From the NCBI RefSeq assembly GCF_001949145.1, contig NW_019091448.1, forward strand, positions 497,594 to 561,593: a DNA stretch of 64,000 nt, in the 5' to 3' direction. The DNA comes from Acanthaster planci (lineage: Eukaryota; Echinodermata; Asteroidea; Valvatida; Acanthasteridae). Position 1 is the first letter of the stretch. Each line of letters starts with the position of its first letter. The position numbers were made by a program, and so were the translations under genes. Below the pieces are notes generated by a model. That model did not search any database. It saw nothing but the letters and a program-made list of their open reading frames with translations, and was not told the origin of the DNA. Below are positions 1 to 11,611 of the stretch, in pieces.

Positions 1-1190
1 TCATCCCCCCCAGCCCAGCCCCAAATTTTTTCCTGATATTTGATATTTTGATGTTTCTAAATAAAAATCCAACCATTTTCAACCTTGGAGATATAGCTCC
101 GCACGGCGAAAATGACTTGTTTCTGGCAAATGGACGCGGGTATTTCAGGAAGCGTACCATGTCGGCCGGACGGAGGCGCGCAGATACAGTTTAGAATCTG
201 TGGTATTATTAATGAGTTGGCAAATCCATCATGCATGCACCGGCGGTGGAGGGGGGGTGCCTCCACCTTTGAAAAGGTAGTTATTTTGCCCCCTCCCAAT
301 TTATGGGCCTACTGTAATAATTGGGTTCTTTGAGTATGGTCGGGGCTTGCCCCGCCCCCACTTTAAAAACAGTTCCGCCGCTGTTGGTTGAGAGACATCG
401 AAAGCACGCACGTTTCCGTGCACATCCTTGTAAATTGAACGCTGACGAGTCAAAAATCACGTGATCCTCTTTAGTCTGGCCATTTTTCCCTGTGTAGCGC
501 ATCACATTAATATCAATATCAAAGGCCCTAACAAGCAATTATTTTCGATCAGCTGTAAGTTCAAAAATGTTTTTAAAGAGTTCAATTGGAAATCAACACT
601 CAGTATGCTAAAATTAGTATCACAGCAACACTGTACACGTATGTCCAAAATAGAAATTAATTTAGGGTGAAAGTTTTTCCTGGCCTTTTAAAAAAGAGTC
701 AGTAGGGACGCGGTCATTATATTTTGTAGTAACAACATTCGACCAAAACTGCAGAGGGCGCATGTGCCCTTGTTAATATTACACACATCACAGGTCTGTG
801 TGTGTATGTACATGTACACTGTACATGTACATACATATGCAAATCGTATCATGGTATCAATCATGCTCATGGATATGGCGGGGGCGTACAGTTTTTAAAC
901 ACAGAAAGTGCCTCATTTTTCCGTTTAGGAAAGAAGGGTATGTACAGTCTTCTCCCCGCTATTCATATTATTTGGGAAAGACTCTTATATGCGGATGCCA
1001 CTTGACGCCCCGAACTTTTGACATGAGTGAGACTGCAGTGCTGACTGCATGCAGTGACTGGTCTGAAAATTGATTCTACTCACTCAAATTCTAGTTAACA
1101 AGAAACAACTAATGTCTAGCACGAAAAGCATCATGAATGTTCATGATGTTAGGCCTAACCATTTTGGAGTAATTGCAGAATATCCCGCCA
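1..1190. other. non-coding, repeat-rich flank
   Basis: I see no supportable gene here; all open frames are short and lack codon structure. The stretch holds a TG run and a TACATGTA palindrome near 803-835. Bases 965-1005 resemble the reverse complement of 4390-4440 (both contain a GATGCCACTTGACRCC core), so this is probably old repeat sequence. Confidence 0.6.
803..835. repeat. GTACATGT palindrome
   Basis: Two perfect 16-base arms (803-818 and 820-835) pair around a single C. The arms consist of the TACATGTA palindrome that recurs across the window, for example near 15366, 16354, 23290 and 23382. Confidence 0.85.
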
Positions 1191-1203
1191 CTCTAAAAAT
1201 GAA

Positions 1204-1641
1204 GTGGCTATTGTTACGGCAGCCGTAACACATCTCCTATTTTCTGTCGTTACGGCACTGAACTGCGCAAGTGCGATGACGCAGCTGGTCATCACTACGG
1301 TTTATATATTTAAAATTACCTGGATGACCGAACGTTTGTGACCGAGTGGTCAAGGTGGAAGGTTTGGAACCGTTGGTGTCTGAGTTCGAATCTGAGATTG
1401 GACCATTTTATTTTTTTTTGCCTAAATTTCAAGTTTTATACCATAAATGTTGGTTTCTAATTGTATAGGCTTATCAAGCCTAAGCAGGGATATTTTTGCT
1501 TTTCTCATCGGAGACTTTGGAGGATTTTTTTAAAGGGAAATAAAGTCCGAAATCTGTGAGTAAGTTGGCGCGCTTGCGCTGTTGCAGTGCCGTAACAATA
1601 GAAAATGGGAGATGCGTTACGGCTGTCGTAACAACAGCCAC
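1204..1641. mobile_element. inverted-repeat element carrying a tRNA-like module
   Basis: Bases 1204-1275 pair with 1570-1641 as terminal inverted repeats of about 72 bp, roughly 85 percent identical by eye. Both arms contain GTTACGGCAGCCGTAAC-like blocks. The element is flanked by near-identical direct repeats, CTCTAAAAATGA at 1191-1202 and CTCTAAAAAATGA at 1646-1658, which look like a target-site duplication. No transposase is present, so it is nonautonomous. The interior carries a tRNA-like sequence. Confidence 0.75.
1330..1406 (+). other. tRNA-like (Leu/Ser type) module
   Basis: The A-box-like GACCGAGTGGTCAAGG (from about 1340) and B-box-like GAGTTCGAATCTGAG (1382-1396) are spaced as in class II tRNAs. 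I cannot fold a convincing cloverleaf, so I call it a tRNA-derived internal Pol III promoter rather than a working tRNA gene. Confidence 0.5.
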
Positions 1642-1770
1642 GGCGCTCTAAAAAATGACCTCTGGAAGGACTGGTTACGTGAGTTCAAGGTGCAAATCCC
1701 TTGAGAGGAGTGTGACACTCGGGCCTACCTGGTATCATGCGGGGTGGCGGGGTGTTTCAATTGAGCCGTG

Positions 1771-3135
1771 ATTTTGGGTCAGCTTGTACCCGAGTTAACT
1801 CGTACCCCAGTCAACCTGTACCCCAGTCAATTCATAACCCGGTCAACTCATACACTGGTCAACTCGTACCCCAGTCAACTTGTACCCTCGAAGAAAACAC
1901 GCATTTGTGACCCAAACAGATTACGATATTTTTTCTCCCTTTATACCCCAAATGGATTACAATAATTTGTCTTCCCCTTTTTCCTGTTTTGCTCACTTTT
2001 TGGATGATGTTAGATGTTAGGGACGTTTATTCCTCTTATAGCATATGACAGCAAATGATTGCGATCCATCACGCTGCTTAACTGATCAATATCCCCTCTT
2101 CCCGAACAGAACTGACCGAAGCATTCATTCTCAGTCAGAGTTTATTTGACTTCTTTAACCCTAACCCCCTAGGCTCCTGCAGTAGAAAGCATACTGAACC
2201 TCACAAAATCCAACAGGTTCATGTACTTGTCCATGTACTTGTACATGCATGACCTCACTGTACCAAACCTGATAAACTCCAACAGATTGAGCCCATTGGA
2301 GTTTGAGTGATATGGTATGGATGGGTCTATACAGTATAGGATGACTTGCAATGAACAGTACCAAACCTGACAAAATCAAGCATAGTCCAACAATTGGTAC
2401 AGCAAGCCAGACACTGCATACAATGAACCCTGTGTGTCCCAACTCACACAGAATCCAACCCCATCTCCCTAGGCCTTTCATCCCAAGTCTCACAAAATTC
2501 AACAAGAAGTTCCTTAGGTACGGTATCAAACCTGCCAAAACCTCACAAAACCTGCTGTTGGAGTATGGCAGGTTTTGGGTAGTTAGGGTTAAAGGCATCA
2601 TAAACAAGGCAGGCTTATTTCAAACCTCTAACAAGAGGTGGTAGGCCTACATTTAGCAAGTTTATTTGCCAGTCCAAAAGAAGCTAACCTCAGACATACA
2701 CCTGTGCATGTTCGACCAGAGTGTATTCACTGATTTTATTAATTTAAATTAAGCCATACAAGAGAAGAGACTCAGATGCGTAAAAATGGACAAAGACGTT
2801 GACTGGAGGGACTTAACATGCAATCTGTGGACCATCAGTGTTCGGGGGACACTGCAGTCAGATGCCATTTACTGTACATGTCCTTCCTAAACATGAGGGG
2901 ATTTTGCAACAAAATCCGACTGATAAAAGGAACTTTGTACATACATTTTCATTCAATAAATGTGAGAAACAAAACCTCAGCTTATGCTCCGCATATTCTC
3001 TGCTGACTGGGCCTGGGGAGTACGAGTTCACTCTGGTACGAGTCAAGCTGGGTACGAGTTTACTCGGGTGCGAGTTGACCTGGGTACAAGTTAACTTGGG
3101 TGCATATTTTGGGGTACGAGTTGACCCATTTCGGA
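1771..3135. mobile_element. foldback-type element with tandem-repeat inverted arms
   Basis: The left arm (1771-1890) is a tandem array of a 17 bp unit close to CAGTCAACTCGTACCCC. The right arm (3012-3135) is the same array in reverse complement, with units such as GGGTACGAGTTGACC. Inverted arms built from short tandem subrepeats are the hallmark of foldback elements, including the sea-urchin TU class. The 1.1 kb interior shows no transposase and has another repeat nested at 2154-2593. I found no clear target-site duplication. Confidence 0.7.
2154..2593. mobile_element. 440 bp TIR element, TTTAACCCTAAC family, copy 1
   Basis: A perfect 12 bp inverted repeat bounds the element: TTTAACCCTAAC on the left and GTTAGGGTTAAA on the right. 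The interior repeats motifs such as CCAAACCTGAYAAA and CCAACAG. A degenerate second copy lies at 8870-9287, and the parallel order of shared motifs shows this is a dispersed family. It has no coding capacity. Confidence 0.7.
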
Positions 3136-3648
3136 CCTAGCCCAGGTTTGACGCCAGTCTTCATTACATTACAAGTACAGTCAGAATGCACTTATATGTA
3201 GGTGCCTGAGCTAAGGGCATGCATAAATGAGTGAGGGCGCTGTTTATTAGGAAACTCATTTTCTTAATATTTATGTATTTATTATTCATACTGGGGAACA
3301 CATTCAGTTTATAAAAACTGTTCTCCCATAGGTCCCAATTAACAATACTAAAAGTGTAAAAAGACATTTTAAAAAATGAAATAAAATTAAGTATAGACAA
3401 GTACATGTACAAAAATCATAGGATATTATTACAAATCTTTAGAGAAGATATTGCATTAAAAATTTAAAAACATTAAAAGACAGGTTCCAAAGGCCTACCA
3501 AAAACTGTACAGAAAAACAGTTGGCAGTTACATGTACAGGCTTTAGGAAAGAAACTTTTTAAAGAGGTTTAATTAGGAAAAAGTGATTAAAATTTGTCTT
3601 TTTTTGTACGTTGTAGCTCCTCTGTGACCAATCACAGGGCTCCACATC

Positions 3649-3760
3649 ATGCCCAAATGGCAAGAGCGACAAGCAACAGCTGTTGGACCCGAGTGCACAT
3701 GAGTGCACCGTTGCACTCAGACCCTATGGCTGTTGCTTCTTGTTCTTGCCATTTGGGCAT
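3649..3760. repeat. 112 bp hairpin repeat
   Basis: Arms of about 37 bp starting ATGCCCAAATGGCAAGA pair across a 38 bp loop with the copy ending TCTTGCCATTTGGGCAT-like sequence. This is a foldback or MITE-like unit with no coding content. Confidence 0.7.
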
Positions 3761-4469
3761 TTGACCCCAACGTGCCGCAGACAACTGCCATTTCAACCAG
3801 TCAGTCCAGTTGCGGCTAAGAATTACCTCACACACACATAAGGAAAGTGGCAGCAGCCAATTTCCATATCTTGTGTATCGATCGCAGCCATAGTCAATCA
3901 TTTGGTCGCGGTTTGTCTTCACAAGTACACATGTGAACTGCATGACTTTCGGACGCTGATTGGGAAATATTTCCACCTTTATTTGAAAATCAGCATGGTC
4001 TTGGCCTTTTTTTTTTTTTATGAGTATGAAGGTATGTAAGCTATCAGACATAGACCTCTCGGGGGAATGGAGCAGCATTTCTATGGGTACACAACAAACA
4101 TAAAAAACGTGTTCATGCCCTGTTAAACAACATGTATAACCTATAGCGAAAAAGGCTTGTTTTCTGTGTGGTTTGTGGGAGCGGAGCAGACGTTGAACCC
4201 CACAGTTCTGGGGGTAATCTTTCAGGGGAGAGTTCCATATAGACACCAGTAATTATTCCCAATGTTCAGTGGCCTATCAGCCTTCAGAAAGCAAAAACAT
4301 TTTCAGAAGAGTTCAATTTAGGAGGGAAAAAAACGAGTTGTTTACTTTGTAAAGTCTTAGAATTTTTCAGACCAGTTTCGTAGGGTTTGTGCACAGGTGT
4401 CAAGTGGCATCTGTACGGAACTCTTTCCTATTTGGGGACCTTGTATTCCCGCCATTGTGAGGCATACTC

Positions 4470-5595
4470 TGTGTGCCTCACAGTTCCAAATTTTCATCGC
4501 TTTGTAATGCTGTAGGATTCTGAATGTGCCCGTTTAGTCTGCCTACCACTGCACTTTCTCAATCAACTCGTCCCCCAATAAGCCGTCCACACAAAATGAT
4601 ATCTCATCAACATGTGATCACAATGGTTTATGGACCATCTATAAGCTAGTTTGGGCAAAATTCAGACCTTTTACCTACGATCTTGCCTCTCTTCAACAAA
4701 CGATCTGGACATGTGAGCTGTATACTGCGGTGCACGTCAGTTGACACAGAAGACTGGTTTTTGTCCTCGGAAGATACATGTATATAAGATGGGTTACTCT
4801 ATTGTGGCAGTAGTTAACTTAGTTAACACAATCGAAATACAGATTGCTCGCTCACCTATCTGCATTATCTTGTCCTTGCTGTTATTTACCTTGTAACTCT
4901 TGCCTTTTAACTTTTGTGGTTCAATTTATTTTTCCCTATGATGGCTCAGAAAATCTGTGTGCGCACTGTATGAAAGCAGAGGTGGAGTCTCTATTATCGC
5001 CGTATTGAGAAATGGTTTCTATGATGACCTTTGAAGTACTTTGTTTATAAATTAATGAAGATAAAAAGAGTAAGTTTGTGTTCAGAGAAAACAAAATACC
5101 CTCATTTTGTAATAAATGATTCATTTTACCCATAATTGACTCCATTTTTGAGCGTTCTCCTCAAAGATGCCCTTTGCAAGAGAATGAGATGGGAATGATT
5201 GCACTGCCTCACCTTAATACGCTTACTCATCCAGCAAGGAATGACTTCACCAGAACTTTTTTACCCCCTCTTAAAAGCAGCAACAACTTTGACGTTCATC
5301 TTATTACAAAAATGAGTGATTGCCGAAGGAATGATAAATATGTGGGCATCGCAAATTTCAATTTCTTGGTGGACTCGTTCTTTTATGGATGTCTGAACTT
5401 TGCCAAAAATAGCTCGTAGACGGTCAAAAACACCATTGTGGTTGTGGGTTTATTACATGTATTTACAAATGTAGTGTGTACAACTTTTTGAAGGACGATT
5501 TGATTGTGAAAGTGCCATTTTACGCAGAGTAAACGGGCACATTAACAATCCCATAGCATTTCAAAGCAACAGAAATTTGAAATTGTGAGGCACAC
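4470..5595. repeat. long-range inverted repeat
   Basis: Bases 4470-4542 are the diverged reverse complement of 5524-5595; both contain AAACGGGCACATT and GTGAGGCACAC blocks. The 980 bp between the arms shows no coding signal. Either one old element with long arms or two oppositely inserted copies could produce this. Confidence 0.6.
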
Positions 5596-6096
5596 GTGGT
5601 CCGTTGTCTGTTGCGCTCCCATGTGGGATTGTGGCAGACGGTGAACCACACAGTTTTTGGCGTAAAAACAACTCACCTTTATAATTTGGTGATGATGTTC
5701 TCTTTCATATCAGAAAGATCGCATTAATGATTGCGTTTAAAGAGGACAGGGCTTAGGTGTTTGAGGGAAATTATGGCATAGAGTAAGGACCTGTTTCCGT
5801 GATTATGGGGTAAAATGGCAGCCTACCAGATGCAACGAAGAGGTGTCAACAAAGACAAATTTGCAAATGTTGTCTAGTTCCTTGACCTGGATGAAGACCT
5901 TGGACAAATCTTGATGAATCATAGTACATTCACAATGGCCTGAGTCTGGTAACCAGACTACATGTAGCGGTGAACATGGTGAATCATCCGCAGATGACAT
6001 ACTGTACATGTGTAGCAGTTGTTGTTCACCTAACATGTATAGAAAAAAATTCTACTTAAATATTGTCAAAATTTAGCTAAACAAGAGCTGTTAAGA

Positions 6097-6692
6097 TTAA
6101 CCACTTCATGCCAGGGCATTTTTCAATGTTGATGATGCTGGGCCGGCATGACTATCATTTTTTTCAATTTTCAAAATCCTTCAAAAATTCGTCATTTCAT
6201 TTAACAGTCGTTTATAGGCGCATGAAGTAATCTTTAGGCACTACTCTAAGTTGACAGGTGACCTTCATTGATGCCCGAGTATTTCAGCCAGGCTTGCAAC
6301 CTAGTAAACACAGCCCAGATTGTGCGGTGTTGTATAACTGTCTTTTGTTCACGAACCTGGCTCAGTGCACTGCTGACCTCTTTTCAATAGGTGCCAGATT
6401 AGCATGCAGCGGTGCCGTGTGGCTCATCGCTGCGGTGGTGGAGTGCTTTTGTCCCTGGTGGTAATCCGCTCGCTTTCAATGCCCCAAACCCTGGTATACG
6501 GTTTCAAAACAAGGCTGAATTATCACCACTTTTGAGAGTGAAAAGTGTCGGTAATGCCCAGCAGCCTGGTCTTTTGTTCGGAGTTCGGTCTTTTGTTACA
6601 GGGCCCTGTTTCCTTTGTCGAGTTTGGAGACCCCGGCCACACATATATACCATACGTCTCCGATTCCGGAGTCCCCGGCAGGAAGTGGTTAA
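6097..6692. mobile_element. 600 bp TIR repeat, TTAACCACTTC family, copy 1
   Basis: The left end reads TTAACCACTTCATGCCAGGG. The right end is its reverse complement, with GGCAGGAAGTGGTTAA. A second, 5'-truncated copy lies at 53510-53910 in the same orientation and shares many blocks, for example GCCAGATTAGCATGCAG and GTCTTTTGTTACA. No coding capacity is visible. Confidence 0.7.
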
Positions 6693-7002
6693 CCCTAACC
6701 GCCAAGCATTTTTTTTGGCTTACATTACTCAGTACTACAAAATACAAAGTAGTAGCCTGAGCCTGAAGGACCTAGCGCTACAAATTACTACTTCTGGCTA
6801 GGTTACTTCCATTGTTACTCGTACAGAGAACAATAAAGCCATGCATTCATAGTGCCACAGCACTGTGTGGTACATTGCCTTTTCTATTGTATTTTATGGC
6901 TTCAGAGAATAATGCTGGTCATGTCCTCTTACAAGCAGCAGCACTGATTACTACATTTTACTACAAGTAGTAATTTGTAGTATTATGTAGGGTTAGGGTT
7001 AA
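6689..7002. mobile_element. possible TIR element with TTAACCCTAAC ends
   Basis: TTAACCCTAAC at 6689-6699 faces GTTAGGGTTAA at 6992-7002. The interior begins and ends with runs of TACTACAAA/TAGTAGT words in inverted order. The left end overlaps the end of the neighbouring 6097-6692 repeat, so the boundary is uncertain. Confidence 0.4.
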
Positions 7003-7371
7003 GGAACCGATGCTCAGGGTCAAAATGTCAGTATACACATGCACAATGTATTGTAAAAGTGGAGTTTGTTTCCTTAGACTATTATATGTACACTGTATAT
7101 GTAGTAACAAGGTGTGAAAGATAAACATGTAAAAAGCATATCCCCAATATGCCATGTTGCTTGAGATACATGTAGGTGTGCATATCTTCCAGAATTTTGT
7201 TCCATTTTGCTACCACCCTGTACAGAGAGTCGAGACGCTCTACAGACATCACAAAAAATTTGCATCTTTTCCTCCAGGCTAGGATTAATTTTTTGCTGAG
7301 TGGTCCTTTATTGAAGGGTCAATTATGCCTCTGCATTTTGCATTACAGGAAGCCAGCCTTGAGAATAATGA

Positions 7372-8827
7372 ATGCTGACGAGGCAGGTTCACACAATGAC
7401 TACAAGGCTAAAAGGCAGTAAACACAGCTCTTCATCAGATGAAGCCTTTGTTCATCTGAAAATTAAGGAGGCTAGGGTGTCCCAGTACCTGTGCCTGAAC
7501 AGCATCAGACTTGCCTTCATCCCGAGTGAGGTAATCTCCAAGCTCAACTCTCTGAGGTATCTTTACTTGAGCAACTGCAAACTCCGGGGGCCCATCCCCT
7601 CGTGTTTGGCTCAGCTGACACTTCTGGAGGTGTTGGACATCTCCCAGAATGCCATCAGTGACCTCCCCGGCCACATTTGCGAAGGGTTGACCCATCTGGT
7701 CACCTTGGACATCAGCTTCAATAAACTTGTTGCCCTCCCAAAGGCCCTGGGCTGTATGCAGTGCTTGCGAGAGCTGAGCGCGGCCCACAACAAGATCGTG
7801 GTGCTGCCGTCAGAACTCGGAGACCTGTTGAGACTTGAAGTGCTGGACCTCACGGGGAATCTCCTGAGGAATGTTCCTGGGGAGGTGTTGGTGGGCAAAC
7901 TACGGCAGAGCCTGGTCACCTTGAGGATTGGAGGAAACCTTCTGAAGACCCTCCCACCAGAGGCTGGCCTGTTGCGGAAGTTGGAAGAACTGGATCTGAG
8001 CAATAACTGCTGCTGTTTCCTGCCATCAACGATGCGGTCGCTATGGAAACTGAAAGCCTTTCATCACTCAGGTACCTGGGGGTTTTGATGCTACCATACT
8101 GTATGGTCAGGCTTTAGATTTCAGTGTTTACAGGTCATCATTTCAAACTTGTGTTACCTTATTTCTGTTTTGGATAAGGAGAGTAATCCAGAGGCACATT
8201 TTATCTTCTTTTAAGGTACCATTTTTGGCATTTTTCATTTTCTAGTTTGCTAAGTTTTTACAGCAGTCAAATGAAATCAACACTTGCTGAGGAATAATTA
8301 AAGCAATGAAATAATTTTTGTATTAACTGAAATTTAACTCTTCTGAAATGGCAGGTAAATTAGCTTGAATATTTCACAACTGAATTACAGTATTTGGCAA
8401 TCCTTACTTTAAGACCCCACCACTTCTTTACTGATATGTATGTCGTTTAACTGTCAGAATGGGCAAGAATTTGCACATTTACTAGCAAACATCCTCCCCG
8501 AAGTGACTCTTTAATCCCTCGGTTGTTTACAAGGAAGACTTTCATAGGCTGCAGTGGTAACTTTGGACTGATACACACCTTGTGGGGGACAAGAAAAGTG
8601 TAGAGGTGTCCTGAAGGTGTGGATTGCAAAAAACTGTACCGGTACCTGAAGTTATTGGTACACTGCTTTGCAGACTTTTCCAATACACAGCGGTCTTTTA
8701 CCCCGCATACACAGGCAATGACTGGATGATGTTTCCGCCTCACATCTCTGGCGTCCCAGCAAAGGACCAGTCTAGCTATGGGTGTAAGGCACTGGAGAAA
8801 CTCTACAGCTATGTGTATCCTCCATGA
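7372..8827 (+). CDS. leucine-rich-repeat protein, two exons, 270 aa
   Basis: Exon 1 is 7372-8071 and exon 2 is 8715-8827. The donor G|GTACCT and acceptor CACAG|GC join in phase to give S-G-N-D-W. The product has about eight or nine 23-residue LRRs (LxxLxLxxNxLxxLPxxL), from about residue 38 (LCLNSIRLAFIP) to residue 230. The exon 2 tail, GNDWMMFPP...ALEKLYSYVYPP, resembles the C-terminal cap of small cytosolic LRR proteins of the LRRC30/SHOC2 kind. There is no signal peptide or membrane segment, so it is probably a cytosolic scaffold or adaptor. The start is the first in-frame ATG; 7396 is an alternative. An acceptor-like CATTACAG at 7341-7348 suggests an upstream untranslated exon. The exact orthologue is not recognised. 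Confidence 0.8.
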
Positions 8828-8869
8828 ACACCGATATGCTGCAGTGCTGAAGGTAACTCAAGGTAACTC

Positions 8870-9287
8870 TTAACTCAAACTCCCTTAAGCTTTTCTAGTA
8901 GAAACAGCACTGAACCTATCAAAGTTCAACAGATACAACTTGTATATTGTATCTACTGTACATGTGCAAGGGGTCACGGTAATTACTGGTACATGAACAG
9001 ACAGAATCTGTTCGACTCCAACAGCTCAACAGTGTTGAAGTTTGAGTCATTTGGCATGGATCTGTCTCTGCAGTACAATGTATCACCCACAGTCCAACAC
9101 TTGGTATCACCAGCCACTAGCCAGCTAGTGTGTCGTTTAATCAAATTAAAATCGACACTGTCACCCTAGGCCTTGGTTCCTTAATCCAACAAAGTTTAAC
9201 AAGTTCATAATGTATGCCACAGAATCAGCCAAACTTTGACACAAGATACAGTTGGAGTTTGATGGTCTTGGAATAGTTAGGGCTAAA
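8870..9287. mobile_element. TTTAACCCTAAC family, degenerate copy 2
   Basis: It begins just downstream of the LRR stop codon and ends with GTTAGGGCTAAA. It shares ordered motifs with 2154-2593, such as GAACCTATCAAAGTTCAACAG against GAACCTCACAAAATCCAACAG, and the CCTAGGCCT block. It may form part of the LRR gene's 3' untranslated region. Confidence 0.55.
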
Positions 9288-9814
9288 GTCCTGATATGCG
9301 ACCCAATAATTCTCATGAATTTTTTATCCAAGTGTTTTTGTCAGGAGCCTTTCCAAATCCTTTGCAAATCAGCCTCTGTGTAGGAAGTCAACGGGCCATT
9401 CTTTTCCATCGGGTATTACTAAGCCCCAAACAAACTGATAGTTGCTAGGATTCACTTTCCTCGCTCAGACAGACTCCTCCCAAACCTGTTGGATATCAAA
9501 GCTAGGGTTTGTTAGACTTATTGGTTTTATTTAAAGCCCATCCTTAATTAGGGTTACCCATCCAGCGAAAGCAGCTGCTCATTTGGCACTGTCACAGTAC
9601 TGAAACATAGATGTGCATCAAATTACATGTACCTCAGTTGAGACACATTGATGTCTGTTGCCATTTGCCTTGTTACTACTGGGAACCGGTTGGGGTCAGC
9701 AGTACCTCACAGTCGCAATCATAAAAGGGACCAGATTTCATAAAATAATTGTTATTAAAGGACCCCCTTACATTTTCATGTAGTTTTGATTTTGTTTTCT
9801 TGATATCTCTTTGA

Positions 9815-10090
9815 CTCATCATCATCATCAGCCGTTATTGTCCACTGCTGGACAAAAGCCTCTGGATGGCGATGTCAATTTACTCTGTCTCCAGCTGCTG
9901 TTTGGCAGTGGACAGTGCCCCACTATCTGCCGAGGTCATCTCGCCACCTCACTCACTGTCTTCCCCTGTTCCCTTTGCCATCCATAGGGGTCTATGATAT
10001 TATGATTGAGCTCCTGTTGTCTTTTCTCCTACATGTACTAAGGTGTCCAGCCCATTGCCACTTACTGAGTTAATGATTTCCAAAATGTCT
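9815..10090 (+). mobile_element. non-LTR retroelement or SINE-like tail
   Basis: The CATCATCATCATCAGCC start followed by GTCCACTGCTGGACAAAAGCCTC is a motif seen in 3' regions of RTE-like and related retroelements in many animals. No reverse transcriptase is present, so this is a fragment. The assignment rests on the remembered motif only. Confidence 0.45.
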
Positions 10091-10859
10091 TTTGGTTCTT
10101 TGTCACGAGTGACTCGCATTCATCATTCAGTTTGGAAAGCTGGTTCAACTGTATATTTTTGGTGATTTCCTTATTTTCAATTTTGTAAAAAAGCAAAACT
10201 GAAAATTCAAATTAAAGAAAGGTAAGAAATGTCAAAATTGATACATTACAAAACAAAACCAAAAGCAACAAATTAACTGAAATACATAACTTTTGTCAGT
10301 CAGATCTGTTAGTTTCTTTATTGCTTTCTGTTCCCGGTGAACTTTGCACCTGTCAGTGGTTGTTTTCTTTATTTTCACATTTTGTTGGGGGGTCCTTTGT
10401 ATCATGAAATGACGAATCCCTATTTTGTTTCATGATTGTGTTTATGAAGCATTCTGTTTCCCGTATTGTTTGGGGTTTAAATGCTTTTATCTCTCCTGGT
10501 TTTTTTTTTATCTGTGTTGTTTCCATCTTCCTCAACCATCAATCTGCTGGCGTACCAGACACCTTGGCATATTATGTTTGGGTATGGTTATATCACTGCG
10601 TGCACTTCAATTGAGTGATAGCTTCAACGTTCTGAATGGCTGCTTGCTGAAGGAGTTCATCATCCACTACAGATTCATTTGTGCTTGCTGGGTAGCCCGT
10701 CCGTCTCTGACAAGTTGTTGCCGCTCCAGTAACCGCAGGGTGCATTTAACTGCAGCCTTGAATGTAGAATGTACCATCATTATACATTTGAGGAAAAGGG
10801 GACAGGGAGGGAGCAGCTTCAGCTGAATCATTGGATTTGTACATGTACCGTACCTTCAG

Positions 10860-11275
10860 GAAGTTTGGCATGAATGTGAGGCCTCGCATTGTTGTATGGG
10901 TGGTGTAGGGGCTTATTGTTTGGGGAGAGTGCAGCAGATTCTTGAACTGTGTCCGCAAGAATCTCCCGGAATCCTTCTTGTGTCACAGTTTTGAATGCGA
11001 TTCGATGTTGCACCAAGCCAACTTCATCGGAAACAGCAAAGGTGACATTGCAGTTCCTCCCTTGTTGTCTGTTGATGGCTTGTCATGCTGCGAACCCTCA
11101 CCAGGGAAATTTCTGGCATCGGGAATCGGCGGAATGTCCTCCTCTAGTTTCAGAGTAATCATCATCCTATCCAAGGCCCTGGCTGTGGTTGTAGTGGAAA
11201 CTCCTGGCTTTTCAGGCAGATGCTCACTCAAACTAGCCTTCATCTGTTGAGGAGTCAAGAGAGGCTTATCATCAA
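10860..11275 (-). pseudogene. possible DNA-transposase remnant
   Basis: In reverse complement, about 11275-11110 reads LLTPQQMKASLSEH, then VSTTTTARALDRMMITLK, then IPPIPDARN. This pattern recalls the helix-turn-helix region of Tc1/IS630-type transposases. Downstream, in other frames, are DEVG and NNARPH words that could be decayed catalytic-domain motifs. Stops and frameshifts interrupt everything. It could be chance, so confidence is low. Confidence 0.3.
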
Positions 11276-11611
11276 GGACAGTGTTTTAGCTAGGACCATT
11301 TTAGTGCCGGGTAAATTTTTGGATTACAATGCATAGTGAGTGCAGTTCTTAATGCTTTCTGATGCTTGAAATACAATCAAATTGGTACATTTAAATTTTC
11401 AGTAATATTTCAGTTCATTCTTTGGAAAATCCTTGCTGGGTGGCACAGGCCAATTTCAACCCTGAGTACCGGGCGGAAATTTGCAGTATCGGGTGGTGCC
11501 GCCCGGCACCGCCCACCGTGGCTAGAACCCTGATCAAGGATACCTTGCGGGTGGTTTTGCATCATGTCATCCATCTTGAAGTGTGTTGCTCCACCTCTGG
11601 CCAGTGTCTGT

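Noticed and set aside
6985-7002. TTAGGG repeats as interstitial telomere sequence (also at 2582-2593)
   Set aside because: Only one or two units are present, and they are explained better as ends of TTTAACCCTAAC-type elements.
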